From positions 1-14,630 of the forward strand of contig DATGWV010000420.1 in NCBI GenBank assembly GCA_035299305.1: DNA of 14,630 nucleotides. Direction: 5' to 3'. A program made the translations under genes and the position numbers. The notes beneath the pieces were generated by a model. The model saw only the letters and a program-made list of their open reading frames with translations. It did no database searches and had not been told where the DNA came from. How positions within the stretch are numbered: position 1 is the stretch's first letter; each line of letters begins with the position of its first letter. This DNA comes from BJHL01 sp035299305 (lineage in GTDB: Bacteria > Planctomycetota > Phycisphaerae > Phycisphaerales > UBA1924). This document shows positions 8,077-14,630 of the stretch, piece after piece.

Positions 8077-8111
8077 GGGCGAGAGCCTCCGTGCGAATAG
8101 GTTCGCCCATG
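8074..8111 (-). promoter_or_regulatory. Inverted repeat enclosing the putA start and ribosome site
   Basis: CATGGGCGA (8074-8082) and TCGCCCATG (8103-8111) are 9-bp perfect complements. In the putA mRNA the 3' arm contains the start codon and the loop contains GGAGG, so the fold would restrict initiation. A competing smaller hairpin, GCGAA-TAGG-TTCGC on the plus strand (8093-8106), overlaps the outer 5' arm and would free the start codon. The geometry is seen directly; a regulatory role is inferred. Confidence 0.45.
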
Positions 8112-8145
8112 AGTGTAGTTCAGACGCGAACGGTTGCGAATCGAC

Positions 8146-9651
8146 TCAGCGCAGCTGGCGGCAGTAATTGATGTAGCTCTGCGTGTCGTAGGTGTTGTTC
8201 CACACGCCCGGGGGCCGCGTCAGCAGGTGGTTCCAATCGACGCTGGGGCGTTCGACGACGTGGTCGGAGATCGGAATCTCGATATTCTCGCCCGAGCCGA
8301 TGACGCCGCCAAAGTTGCGGAAGGTTTCGCCCCAGCCGCGAACGTCGTTGTCGTAGATGTTGGCGCAGGGGCTGGCGTCCTGGCGGACGATGGATTGACC
8401 GTCGGACGAGTTGGAGAAGAAGGCGTTGTTGAAGACGTTGGCGCAGTTCATCCGTTGCACCGCGATGCCCCAGCCTGGGTACTTGGGCTGCGCGATGAGG
8501 TTGTTGCTGAAGGTGCCCGAGGTCCAGATGCCGAAGGGGGCGGCCATGGGGTGGCCGATGCCGATGGCGTTGCCGCAGTCTTCAAAGACGTTGCCGGTGA
8601 TTTCGAAGTTGCCGCCGCGTGCTTGGATGCCTGCGAAGCCGGGATCGCCAAACCAGCAGTTGCGAGCGGCGCGGAAGTAGTTGCCGTGGACGAAGTAGAT
8701 GCCTTGGCAGAAGGTGTCGCGGTTGCCGGTGTTGTAGAAGACGCAGTCTTCGAAGACGACATTGTCGCTGGCGGAGACGTATGCGCCTTGGGCGTGCGTG
8801 TCGGGGTTGCGCTGGTCCTTGATGATGGTCTTGGTGATCAGCACGTCGCGCACGACTTGGCCATCGAGGCCTTGGAGGCTGACGCCGTTGGTGCCGCCGA
8901 CCAGGACGCAGTCTTCGACGACGAGGCCATGCGCGTTGCCGATGGCGGCGATGACGGCGGTGTGCTGCGGGCGAGCGCGGAACTCAAGGCCGCGCACATG
9001 GACGAAGTTGGTGCCGTTGATGAGGCGAAGTCCGGCTGAGACGGTGTTGGGCACGTTGAGGATGGGCCGGGTGGTGCTGCCCGGTGCGGCGGCGATGAGG
9101 AGCGGGCGCTCGGCGGACTCGCCGCCGTAGTACACGCTGTCGTACTGCCACTGGATGGCCATGTTGTACTCGCCCGGCATGATGTAGACGATGCCGTGGG
9201 CGGTGACGTTGGAACGCATGAGTGCGCCTTGCACGGTGGCGAAGGGAAGGTCTTGCGTGCCGGGGTTGCTGTTGTTGCCCCACGGCGCGACCCAGCGGAT
9301 CCAGGTCGGAGGTTCACCTTGTGCGACCTCTGTGGTCATCTCGACCGTGCTGTTGTCCGTGACTCGGCCGCCACCGGATTCGCCATTGCACGAACCGTTT
9401 GCGACGCGCTGCATGAACAGGATGGCGTCGAGTTGATCGGGGTAGGAGCCGTCGTTGTTGATGTCGACATCGTCACACGTGGTGCACGCTTGACCGGCGA
9501 AGACGCTGAAGAAGGTGCTGACGTCTTGATCGCTGGGATACACGCCGTCGTTGTTGAAATCGAGATCGCACTGCGGCTGAGCCATGCCCAGGGGGGTGAG
9601 GAGTGAGGCAAGGATGACAGTGACGAACGACGCGAATGCGTTTCTGCGCAT
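8146..9651 (-). CDS. Secreted beta-helix protein with N-terminal dockerin-like repeats
   Basis: The 501-aa protein starts with a typical signal peptide (M-R-R-N then a hydrophobic core, cleavage near A24). Two Cys-framed calcium-loop repeats follow: D-F-N-N-D-G-V-Y-P (31-39) and D-I-N-N-D-G-S-Y-P (63-71), each ending in a G-x-(A)-C-type cysteine (C56, C88). These match the GC-type dockerin-like modules known from Phycisphaerae. From about 118 the sequence W-V-A-P-W-G-N-N-S-N-P-G-T-x-x-x-P-F-A-T-V is the standard opening of a right-handed parallel beta-helix (DUF1565/pectate-lyase-like). Repeated N-x-x-x-E-D-C-V-F/V-L turns run to about 440. Eleven cysteines beyond the signal suggest an extracellular protein. 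The substrate is unknown: the fold fits a polysaccharide lyase or a non-catalytic surface protein. GGAGG (9661-9665) lies 9 nt before the ATG, directly after a leader hairpin. Confidence 0.85.
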   Translation of the reverse strand: MRRNAFASFVTVILASLLTPLGMAQPQCDLDFNNDGVYPSDQDVSTFFSVFAGQACTTCDDVDINNDGSYPDQLDAILFMQRVANGSCNGESGGGRVTDNSTVEMTTEVAQGEPPTWIRWVAPWGNNSNPGTQDLPFATVQGALMRSNVTAHGIVYIMPGEYNMAIQWQYDSVYYGGESAERPLLIAAAPGSTTRPILNVPNTVSAGLRLINGTNFVHVRGLEFRARPQHTAVIAAIGNAHGLVVEDCVLVGGTNGVSLQGLDGQVVRDVLITKTIIKDQRNPDTHAQGAYVSASDNVVFEDCVFYNTGNRDTFCQGIYFVHGNYFRAARNCWFGDPGFAGIQARGGNFEITGNVFEDCGNAIGIGHPMAAPFGIWTSGTFSNNLIAQPKYPGWGIAVQRMNCANVFNNAFFSNSSDGQSIVRQDASPCANIYDNDVRGWGETFRNFGGVIGSGENIEIPISDHVVERPSVDWNHLLTRPPGVWNNTYDTQSYINYCRQLR

Positions 9652-9664
9652 GCAGTGATACCTC

Positions 9665-9694
9665 CAAGGCGTGACTGTGACCGCTCACGCCTTG
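9665..9694 (-). promoter_or_regulatory. Leader hairpin abutting the beta-helix gene's ribosome site
   Basis: CAAGGCGTGA (9665-9674) and TCACGCCTTG (9685-9694) are 10-bp perfect complements with a 10-nt loop. On the mRNA the stem's last base is the first G of GGAGG (9665-9661), so it stacks directly on the ribosome site. A shorter alternative pairing (GTGA-GCGG-TCAC on the mRNA) uses part of the same bases. It may stabilise the 5' end or modulate initiation. Confidence 0.45.
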
Positions 9695-9886
9695 CGGCGC
9701 TCTGCGACGTCCCTCTCAAACTGCTTGTCCTCTGCGGGCTGTGACCTCATGCGTGATGGGCGACGCGAACGCGTCAAACCCGCATGTGTTATCAGAGCCA
9801 AGAGTGCCGCGACGAATACATCAAGTCGCGATGCATCGGACGTGCAGCATACGTCGGAGAACCCTGAGCGGGTGCATGAGCTTTCT

Positions 9887-9920
9887 TTGTTGTTCGGAGA
9901 ATTTATCGGAATAACGAACA
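9887..9920 (+). promoter_or_regulatory. Candidate hutGI promoter with overlapping inverted repeat
   Basis: TTGTTG (9887-9892) and AATAAC (9910-9915) are separated by 17 bp and match the sigma-70 consensus at 3/6 and 4/6. They lie in the most AT-rich part of the gap, 44 bp before the chosen hutG start. TGTTCG (9891-9896) and CGAACA (9915-9920) form a 6-bp inverted repeat that brackets the spacer and could be an operator. This is a weak pattern match. Confidence 0.35.
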
Positions 9921-9958
9921 TTTGGGAGGTCTGGGTCCGGTCGCATCTACGCTTGCGT

Positions 9959-10909
9959 GTGAACACGATTCCTCACACGACACCTGGTCAGTGGCCATCT
10001 GAAATTCCTGCGGCGCGATTTGCGGCGCACGTGCAACAAGCGCTCGCTACCGGCTGTAAAGTCGCGATATTGGGCTTGCCGGATGAGCTGGGTGTGCGAC
10101 TGAACAATGGGCGACCGGGTGCGGCGGAGGGGCCGGCGGCGTTTCGCGCGGCGCTCGCTCGGTACGGTGTCGCGATGCCGGCGAGCGGACCACTTCCTCG
10201 GGTGTTTGATGCGGGAGATGTTGTGGTCGCGTCCGGAAACGATGCGAACGCGCTGGCGGAGACGCATCGCCGAGTGACGGAAGCGACGCGAGCGTTACTG
10301 GACCTTGGACTGTTTCCGGTGGCAGTTGGCGGCGGGCATGATCTCACGTTCGCGTTTGCGCGGGGCGTGCTGGAGTACATCCGCGCGCGGGTGATGCCGA
10401 CGCGTCGCGGACCGACTGCGCCGCATGTGTTGTACTTTGACGCGCACTTGGATGTGCGCGACACGGTGGGGAGCGGCATGCCGTTTCGCAGGTTGGTGGA
10501 AGACTGCGGTGTGAAGAGCCTCGCGGTGGTGGGGGCGAAGTCGAGCGTGAACAGCGCGGAGCACGCGGCGTACTTCGCGAGCAAGGGCGGCAAAGTCGTG
10601 ACCGCGACCGCACACGCGGTGCCGGCGGGGACGACGGACGTGGTGGTGAGTCTGGACATGGACGTGCTGGATGCGGCGCATGCGCCGGGGGTGAGCGCGA
10701 TGAATCCGGCGGGGATGAGCACGAGCGCAGTGGAGCAGTGGATTGCGTGGTGCGGGGCGCATCCGCTGGTGCGGTGCTTTGACATCATGGAGCTGAGTCC
10801 GCCGCACGATGACAACGGACGGACGGCGCGAGTCGCGGCTCACATGTTCTACACGTTTCTGCAGGGGCTGGCGACGCGGCCTGGGTTTGTGCAAGGAGGC
10901 GCGTTGTGA
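9959..10909 (+). CDS. hutG: Formimidoylglutamase (arginase/agmatinase family)
   Basis: The 316-aa protein is a ureohydrolase-superfamily enzyme. All the dimanganese ligands are present: G-G-G-H-D (H127), D-A-H-L-D (D161, H163, D165) and S-L-D-M-D (D233, D235). They are followed by A-P-G-V-S, M-E-L-S-P and the N-G-R-T-A-R-V-A-A helix typical of the formimidoylglutamase branch. Overlap with hutI identifies the likely step: N-formimidoyl-L-glutamate to glutamate and formamide. Arginase or agmatinase activity is the alternative. The start is uncertain. The frame is open back to 9671, but the upstream translation looks random, so I placed the start at GTG 9959, which gives the usual family length; TTG 9953 is equally possible. 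Neither has a ribosome site at proper distance: GGGAGG (9924-9929) is about 29 nt away. The stop overlaps the hutI start by 4 nt (GTGA). Confidence 0.82.
   Translation: MNTIPHTTPGQWPSEIPAARFAAHVQQALATGCKVAILGLPDELGVRLNNGRPGAAEGPAAFRAALARYGVAMPASGPLPRVFDAGDVVVASGNDANALAETHRRVTEATRALLDLGLFPVAVGGGHDLTFAFARGVLEYIRARVMPTRRGPTAPHVLYFDAHLDVRDTVGSGMPFRRLVEDCGVKSLAVVGAKSSVNSAEHAAYFASKGGKVVTATAHAVPAGTTDVVVSLDMDVLDAAHAPGVSAMNPAGMSTSAVEQWIAWCGAHPLVRCFDIMELSPPHDDNGRTARVAAHMFYTFLQGLATRPGFVQGGAL
10893..10899 (+). promoter_or_regulatory. hutI ribosome-binding site (decides the GTG start)
   Basis: AAGGAGG lies inside the hutG 3' end, 6 nt before GTG 10906. It supports GTG as the hutI start over the later in-frame GTG 10912, and it indicates coupled translation with hutG. 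Confidence 0.8.
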
Positions 10910-12153
10910 ATGTGCTGCTGACGAATGTGCGCATCGTGACGCCCACGGACACGCCCGGACCGCGGCGGGGGCGCGCGATGGAACTGCTGTATGTGATGGA
11001 CGAGGCGGATGTGCTGGTGCGCGACGGCACGATCATGGCGGTGGAACCGGCGAGCGCGAAGCTCTCGCTGTCGCGCGAGGTGCCCAAGGGTGTGCATGTG
11101 ATTGACGGGCAAGGCCGAGTGCTGATGCCCGGCTTTGTGGATTGTCACACGCACGCGTGCTGGGGCGGTTCGCGGCTGGATGAGTGGCAGATGAAGCTCA
11201 ACGGCGCGACGTATCAGCAGATCATGGCGAGTGGCGGGGGCATCATGAGCACGGTGCGAGCGACGCGTGCGGCGATGCGGGAAGAACTGGCGGCGACGTT
11301 GACGACGCGGCTGCGCACGATGCTGCGACTGGGCACGACGAGTGTGGAAGTGAAGTCGGGGTACGGGTTGTCATTGGAACACGAGAGCAAGATGCTCGGG
11401 GCGATCGCGGATGCGGCGCGGGGTGAGGGTGTGCCGCACGTGACGCCAACTGCGCTGTTGGGACATGCGCTCGATAGCGAAGTCGCGGACTTTGTCGAGC
11501 AGACGACGCGGCGGACGCTGCATGAGATCGCGACGCATCATCGGCGCGGCGATGGTGGGCCGCTTGCTGTGGATGCGTATTGCGAGAAGGGCGCGTGGAG
11601 TGTGGAGGACTGTCTCGCGCTGTTCGCGGCGGCGAAGGCGCGCAGCATGCCGGTGCGCGTGCACACGGATCAGTTCAACGCGTTGGGCATGGTGCATGAA
11701 GCCATCGCGCTGGGGGCGGTATCGTGCGATCATCTGGAGGCGAGCGGCAAGGCGGAGTTTGAGGCTTTGGGCAAAGCGGAGACAATGGCGGTGATCTTGC
11801 CAGCGTGCGGTTTTCATCTTGACGGGCGGTACGCGAACGGTCGTGCGCTGCTGGACAGCGGGGCGGCGCTCGCGATGGCGACAAACTGCAATCCGGGCAG
11901 CGCGCCGACGATGAGCATGCCCATGATCATCGCGCTGGCGATTCGTTTTTGCGGGCTGCGCGTGCCGGAAGCGATTCACGCGGTGACGATCAACGCGGCG
12001 GCGGTGCTGGGGCTGCGCGATCGCGGCGCGATTGCGCCGGGGATGCGGGCAGACATGGTGCTGCTGCGGCATCGCGATGAGCGCGAACTGGCGTATGAGT
12101 TTGGTGGTGATCCGGTGGATGCGGTGATTGCACACGGACGTGTTGTGGCGTGA
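10906..12153 (+). CDS. hutI: Imidazolonepropionase
   Basis: The 415-aa amidohydrolase opens the imidazolone ring of 4-imidazolone-5-propanoate to give N-formimidoyl-L-glutamate, the third step of histidine degradation and the step before HutG. Family landmarks are all in order: G-F-V-D-C-H-T-H-A (H81, H83 metal ligands), M-A-S-G-G-G-I, E-V-K-S-G-Y-G-L-S (148-156), H-A-L-D (H187), H-T-D-Q-F-N (H253), D-H-L-E (H276) and N-P-G-S-A-P-T. Length is close to the usual 405 aa. One oddity: the position before C-N-P-G, normally the Asp of T-D-x-N-P-G that sits at the metal, is Asn327 here (codon AAC). The gene starts at GTG behind a strong AAGGAGG and overlaps hutG by 4 nt. No hutH or hutU lies in the window. 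The stop is within the first copy of a 16-bp repeat. Confidence 0.92.
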   Translation: MNVLLTNVRIVTPTDTPGPRRGRAMELLYVMDEADVLVRDGTIMAVEPASAKLSLSREVPKGVHVIDGQGRVLMPGFVDCHTHACWGGSRLDEWQMKLNGATYQQIMASGGGIMSTVRATRAAMREELAATLTTRLRTMLRLGTTSVEVKSGYGLSLEHESKMLGAIADAARGEGVPHVTPTALLGHALDSEVADFVEQTTRRTLHEIATHHRRGDGGPLAVDAYCEKGAWSVEDCLALFAAAKARSMPVRVHTDQFNALGMVHEAIALGAVSCDHLEASGKAEFEALGKAETMAVILPACGFHLDGRYANGRALLDSGAALAMATNCNPGSAPTMSMPMIIALAIRFCGLRVPEAIHAVTINAAAVLGLRDRGAIAPGMRADMVLLRHRDERELAYEFGGDPVDAVIAHGRVVA

Positions 12154-12198
12154 TCAAGCTTCGATGTGATCAGGCTTCGACGTGATCAGGCGCGCACG
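12151..12198. repeat. Three 16-bp tandem repeats at a convergent gene junction
   Basis: The units are TGATCAAGCTTCGATG (12151-12166), TGATCAGGCTTCGACG (12167-12182; 2 differences) and TGATCAGGCGCGCACG (12183-12198; 4 differences from unit 2). Each starts with the palindrome TGATCA, which holds a TGA on both strands. The first copy supplies the hutI stop and the third supplies the stop of the VWA gene. There is no T-run, so a normal intrinsic terminator is not evident. Confidence 0.8.
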
Positions 12199-14156
12199 CG
12201 TGTGGCGTAGACGATCCACTCGATGACGAGCAAGCCGCAGGCGATGAGGATGAACCAGTGCCAGATTTCGCGCTGGCCGCGGCCAGTTGTGACGGAGTCG
12301 AGGGGTTTGCCGTCGACTTGCACTTGCGAAGGAGAGGCGAGGGCGGATTCGAGCGGGCTGAGGAGATTGATGGCGACGGCGCGATCGCTCGAGGGGAGAG
12401 CGGGGCGCACGATGTAGAGCCCTGCGCGGGCAACGGTGCCGAGGGAGATGGTGCCGGGCGGTTGTTGTGCGAGCGTGGGAGGCGTGATATCGATGGGGCC
12501 AGCGATGGTGACGCCTGATGTGCGGGCGAGTGAGATTGACGCGAGCTGGGATGTGGAGAAGGCCGCGGCGTTGATGCGCTGCGTGCGGCGTGTGAGGTAG
12601 TCGGTCGCGTTGGCGACGAAGACGGGGAAACCGGCTTGCAATGGCCAGTTGCTGTCGAGGAGATCGAAGGAGACGAGGATGTGTTCGGCGTCGCTGGCTT
12701 GCGCGAGGGCGATGAGCACGCGGTCGTCGCTGCGGGCGATGGGCTCGATGCGCGCGGGCGGCTGACTGGTGATGCTGCGCGCGGTTGCGATGGTGAGCGC
12801 GTCGAGGGTGACGCCTCGCATGAGTGGATGCTCGCGATTCCAGAAGAGGCTGCCGGTGCGCACGGGCTGGGCGGGCGTTGATTGAACGTTCGCGAGCGTG
12901 GGGCCTTCGCCAAAGCTGAGCGTGGGGACGCCTGGCGCGACGGGGACGGAGACGCCGTCGAGGACGAGAAGATCGACGTTGGTGGTGAAGCTCGCGTCGG
13001 TACGCTCGGTGGCGAGGGCGGCGGGCGACACGATGCGGAGCGATTGTGGATTGAGTTCTTCGAGCACGTCGCTTAGAAGGAAGCTTGCGTCGCGCGAAGG
13101 TGAGGCGGGCAGTGCGTCGCGCACGAGGATGATGCGCGGCGCGACGGGCGGGGGAAGGACGGCGCTTGCGAGATTGTCGCTGGCGAGAGCATCGGGGCGA
13201 TCAATCGCGAGGGTGAGAACGCCGGCGGGCAGGTCGGAGATGTCGAAGGAGACTTCGAGGTCGGCCGGTAGCGGTGATGTGTCGGTGCCGATGCGCACGG
13301 CGCGGCGCTCGATGGGAGTGCCGTCGAGGGCGAGGGTGAGGGGAACGTCGAGATTGCTGATGGTGGATTGCACGCGGGCGAGCACGCGCACGGTGCGCAG
13401 GTTGGTTGCATCGCGGCGCGCGGCGAACGCGGTGACGCCCACGTTGTCGATGGCGGTGTTGTCGGCGGGGCCGATGCGCTCGAATTGCACTGGGAAACGT
13501 GAGTCAAAGGGCTTTTCGCTCGCGGCGAAGCTGCCGTCGCTGAGAAGGATGATGGTGGGGGGTTCTTGTGCGGCGTCTTCGGTTTCGCCCGTTGTGGCGG
13601 CGAGCGTTTCGATGAGCGCGAGTGCTTCGGCGAGGTTGCCCGGCTGGTCGGTTGGTTCGATCGCGTCGATGGCGGCGGTGGCGACAGTGGTGGAACTGGT
13701 GAAGCCGGTGCGAGCTTCGGCGGCGTGCGCGAAACTGACGACGGCGACGGCGCGTGAGCCGGTGATGCTGCGCGATTCGCGCACGACTTCGGTCGCGCGG
13801 CGCTTGGCGCGGTCGAGGCGCGCGGGCTGGTCGGCGGCGTCGATGGCGGACATGCTGGCGGATGCGTCAATCAGCAGGACGATGCGCTGTGCGTCGCGTG
13901 CGTCGCCTGAGATGACGGGGCGAGCGAAGGCGATGAGCAGCGCGGCGAGTGCGAGCAGATGCAGCAGCAGCAGCAAACTGGGGCGAATCATGCGGAGCGG
14001 CACGTTGGCCTGCGTGTCTTCAGTGGCTTTGGGCCAGAATAGCACGCTGCCCACGCGCACAGGTCGGCGGCGGAGTTTGAGCAGGTAGAGCGCCAGCAGC
14101 GCAGGCACGCAGATGCACGCGGCGATGATGGCGGGAAGCGGCGCGAGAAACGTCAC
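12186..14156 (-). CDS. BatA/VWA-domain membrane protein
   Basis: The 656-aa protein has the layout of planctomycete BatA-like proteins. Two N-terminal membrane helices (about 5-27 and 60-80) enclose the aerotolerance-regulator N-domain, with the L-Y-L-L-K-L-R-R-R-P-V stretch at 23-33. A von Willebrand A domain (about 91-230) follows, with an intact metal site: D-A-S-A-S (97-101) and L-S-D-G-S (205-209). A long beta-rich region, including F-P-V-F-V-A-N-A-T-D-Y-L (510-521), leads to a C-terminal helix (about 631-649) ending T-R-V-R-A. The VWA domain would face the periplasm. Such proteins usually travel with a MoxR ATPase and a DUF58 protein; neither is in the window, though the upstream side is cut off. 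The only available start is GTG 14156, with no clear ribosome site. Function is unknown beyond likely metal-dependent protein binding at the membrane. Confidence 0.83.
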   Translation of the reverse strand: MTFLAPLPAIIAACICVPALLALYLLKLRRRPVRVGSVLFWPKATEDTQANVPLRMIRPSLLLLLHLLALAALLIAFARPVISGDARDAQRIVLLIDASASMSAIDAADQPARLDRAKRRATEVVRESRSITGSRAVAVVSFAHAAEARTGFTSSTTVATAAIDAIEPTDQPGNLAEALALIETLAATTGETEDAAQEPPTIILLSDGSFAASEKPFDSRFPVQFERIGPADNTAIDNVGVTAFAARRDATNLRTVRVLARVQSTISNLDVPLTLALDGTPIERRAVRIGTDTSPLPADLEVSFDISDLPAGVLTLAIDRPDALASDNLASAVLPPPVAPRIILVRDALPASPSRDASFLLSDVLEELNPQSLRIVSPAALATERTDASFTTNVDLLVLDGVSVPVAPGVPTLSFGEGPTLANVQSTPAQPVRTGSLFWNREHPLMRGVTLDALTIATARSITSQPPARIEPIARSDDRVLIALAQASDAEHILVSFDLLDSNWPLQAGFPVFVANATDYLTRRTQRINAAAFSTSQLASISLARTSGVTIAGPIDITPPTLAQQPPGTISLGTVARAGLYIVRPALPSSDRAVAINLLSPLESALASPSQVQVDGKPLDSVTTGRGQREIWHWFILIACGLLVIEWIVYATRVRA

Positions 14157-14201
14157 GCGGGAGCGTACGTCCGGCGCGGAGCGATGGAGAAGCGAGGGCG
14201 A

Positions 14202-14552
14202 TCACTGGCCCAGCATGTGCAGCATCTTGTAGCGTTCGCGGTGGTACGCGGCGTCTTTCCACTCGGTATCAACTTCCAGCGAGGGAAGTGCTTCGCGGTA
14301 GAGCATGGCGGCCATGTGCTTGTCGCCTTTGCGGTCAAAGCACTCGGCGAGCATGGCGGTGACGCGCATGTTGTAAGGGTCGGCCTCGCGGGCGTCGGCG
14401 AGGATGTTCATCGCGCGGTCGTAGTTGCCGCGGACCATTTGCCAGCTTGCTGCTTTCTCGGGCGGCCAGGTTGATTGATAGTGGGCCCAGCCTCGCAGGC
14501 CGCCCCAGACTGCCAGACAGGCAACGGCGCAGAATGTGAGGGTGCCCTTCAT
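14202..14552 (-). CDS. Short membrane-anchored TPR-like protein
   Basis: The 116-aa protein has an N-terminal hydrophobic segment (about 4-22), either an anchor or an uncleaved signal. Two helix-turn-helix units resembling tetratricopeptide repeats follow (about 33-90): A-S-W-Q-M-V-R-G-N-Y-D-R-A-M and M-L-A-E-C-F-D-R-K-G-D-K-H-M-A-A-M-L-Y. The tail is charged and Met-rich. I chose ATG 14552 because the upstream TTG 14597 adds 15 residues without hydrophobic or family features. Neither start has a good ribosome site. The gene is 45 nt upstream of the BatA/VWA gene and probably co-transcribed with it. TPR proteins are often found next to VWA/Bat genes and may act as scaffolds; the specific role here is not known. 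Confidence 0.65.
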   Translation of the reverse strand: MKGTLTFCAVACLAVWGGLRGWAHYQSTWPPEKAASWQMVRGNYDRAMNILADAREADPYNMRVTAMLAECFDRKGDKHMAAMLYREALPSLEVDTEWKDAAYHRERYKMLHMLGQ

Positions 14553-14630
14553 ATTGGAGAGGATCGAATCGAATCGGTCGCGTTGCAAGGTGTGCAATCT
14601 GACAGTCTGTGAAACGGCGGAAGATGGGAG

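Larger units (their letters stand above)
9652..9958. other. Divergent intergenic region (beta-helix gene / hutGI)
   Basis: This is a gap of about 300 bp between divergently transcribed genes. It contains the beta-helix gene's ribosome site and leader hairpin (9661-9694) and, near the other end, a candidate hut promoter with an inverted repeat (9887-9920). The hutG reading frame stays open across the gap, but the translation looks non-coding and would overlap the neighbour's leader. No small gene is supported. No good minus-strand promoter was identified. Confidence 0.6.

Noticed and set aside
6922..8100. Long plus-strand open frame opposite putA (392 codons)
   Set aside because: It is antisense to well-conserved proline dehydrogenase coding sequence, shows compositional shadow features, and has no recognisable domain.
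8134..9039. Plus-strand open frame opposite the beta-helix gene (301 codons)
   Set aside because: Val/Asp/Ala-rich shadow of the reverse strand. The minus strand encodes a coherent signal peptide, calcium loops and beta-helix.
9671..9958. N-terminal extension of hutG to position 9671
   Set aside because: The 96 extra residues have no family similarity, would cover the divergent neighbour's leader hairpin, and cross the AT-rich candidate promoter.
12898..14088. Plus-strand open frame opposite the VWA gene (396 codons)
   Set aside because: Ser/Arg/Ala-rich low-complexity translation antisense to a recognised VWA domain; no motif or ribosome-site support.
14553..14597. TTG start 15 codons upstream for the TPR-like gene
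   Set aside because: It adds polar residues before a hydrophobic segment that begins naturally at ATG 14552, and has no ribosome site.

Overview
The window reads as a chromosomal segment of a GC-rich bacterium, most likely a planctomycete of the Phycisphaerae. The main clues are a secreted protein with two Cys-framed D-x-N-x-D-G-x-x-P calcium-loop repeats ('GC-type' dockerin-like), a BatA/VWA three-helix membrane protein, and a two-subunit type IIB topoisomerase (topo VI) in a genome whose other genes look bacterial. No rRNA, tRNA, transposase, phage gene or CRISPR array was seen.

Layout. Positions 26-9651 lie on the minus strand. In transcription order (right to left) they are: a secreted beta-helix protein with an N-terminal dockerin-like module, a bifunctional proline catabolic enzyme (putA), topo VI subunit B, topo VI subunit A, an intrinsic terminator, and a small outer-membrane beta-barrel protein. 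Positions 9959-12153 lie on the plus strand and hold two overlapping histidine-degradation genes (hutG-hutI), divergent from the beta-helix gene across about 300 bp. From 12186 to 14552 the minus strand resumes with a short membrane-anchored TPR-like protein followed by the BatA/VWA protein, convergent with hutI.

How the genes work together. top6B-top6A forms an A2B2 ATP-dependent DNA strand-passage enzyme. putA turns proline into glutamate. HutI makes N-formimidoyl-L-glutamate from imidazolonepropionate and HutG hydrolyses it to glutamate plus formamide, so two separate transcription units both feed glutamate. The beta-helix, porin-like and VWA/TPR genes encode envelope or secreted proteins.

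The most unusual signals are: the bacterial topo VI pair, whose B subunit has a charged insert and a long low-complexity tail; a 14-bp tandem repeat carried in frame inside putA; long perfect inverted repeats placed on the translation starts of putA and the beta-helix gene; an Asp-to-Asn change at the expected metal-site position of HutI; and a triplicated 16-bp repeat that supplies the stop codons of two convergent genes.
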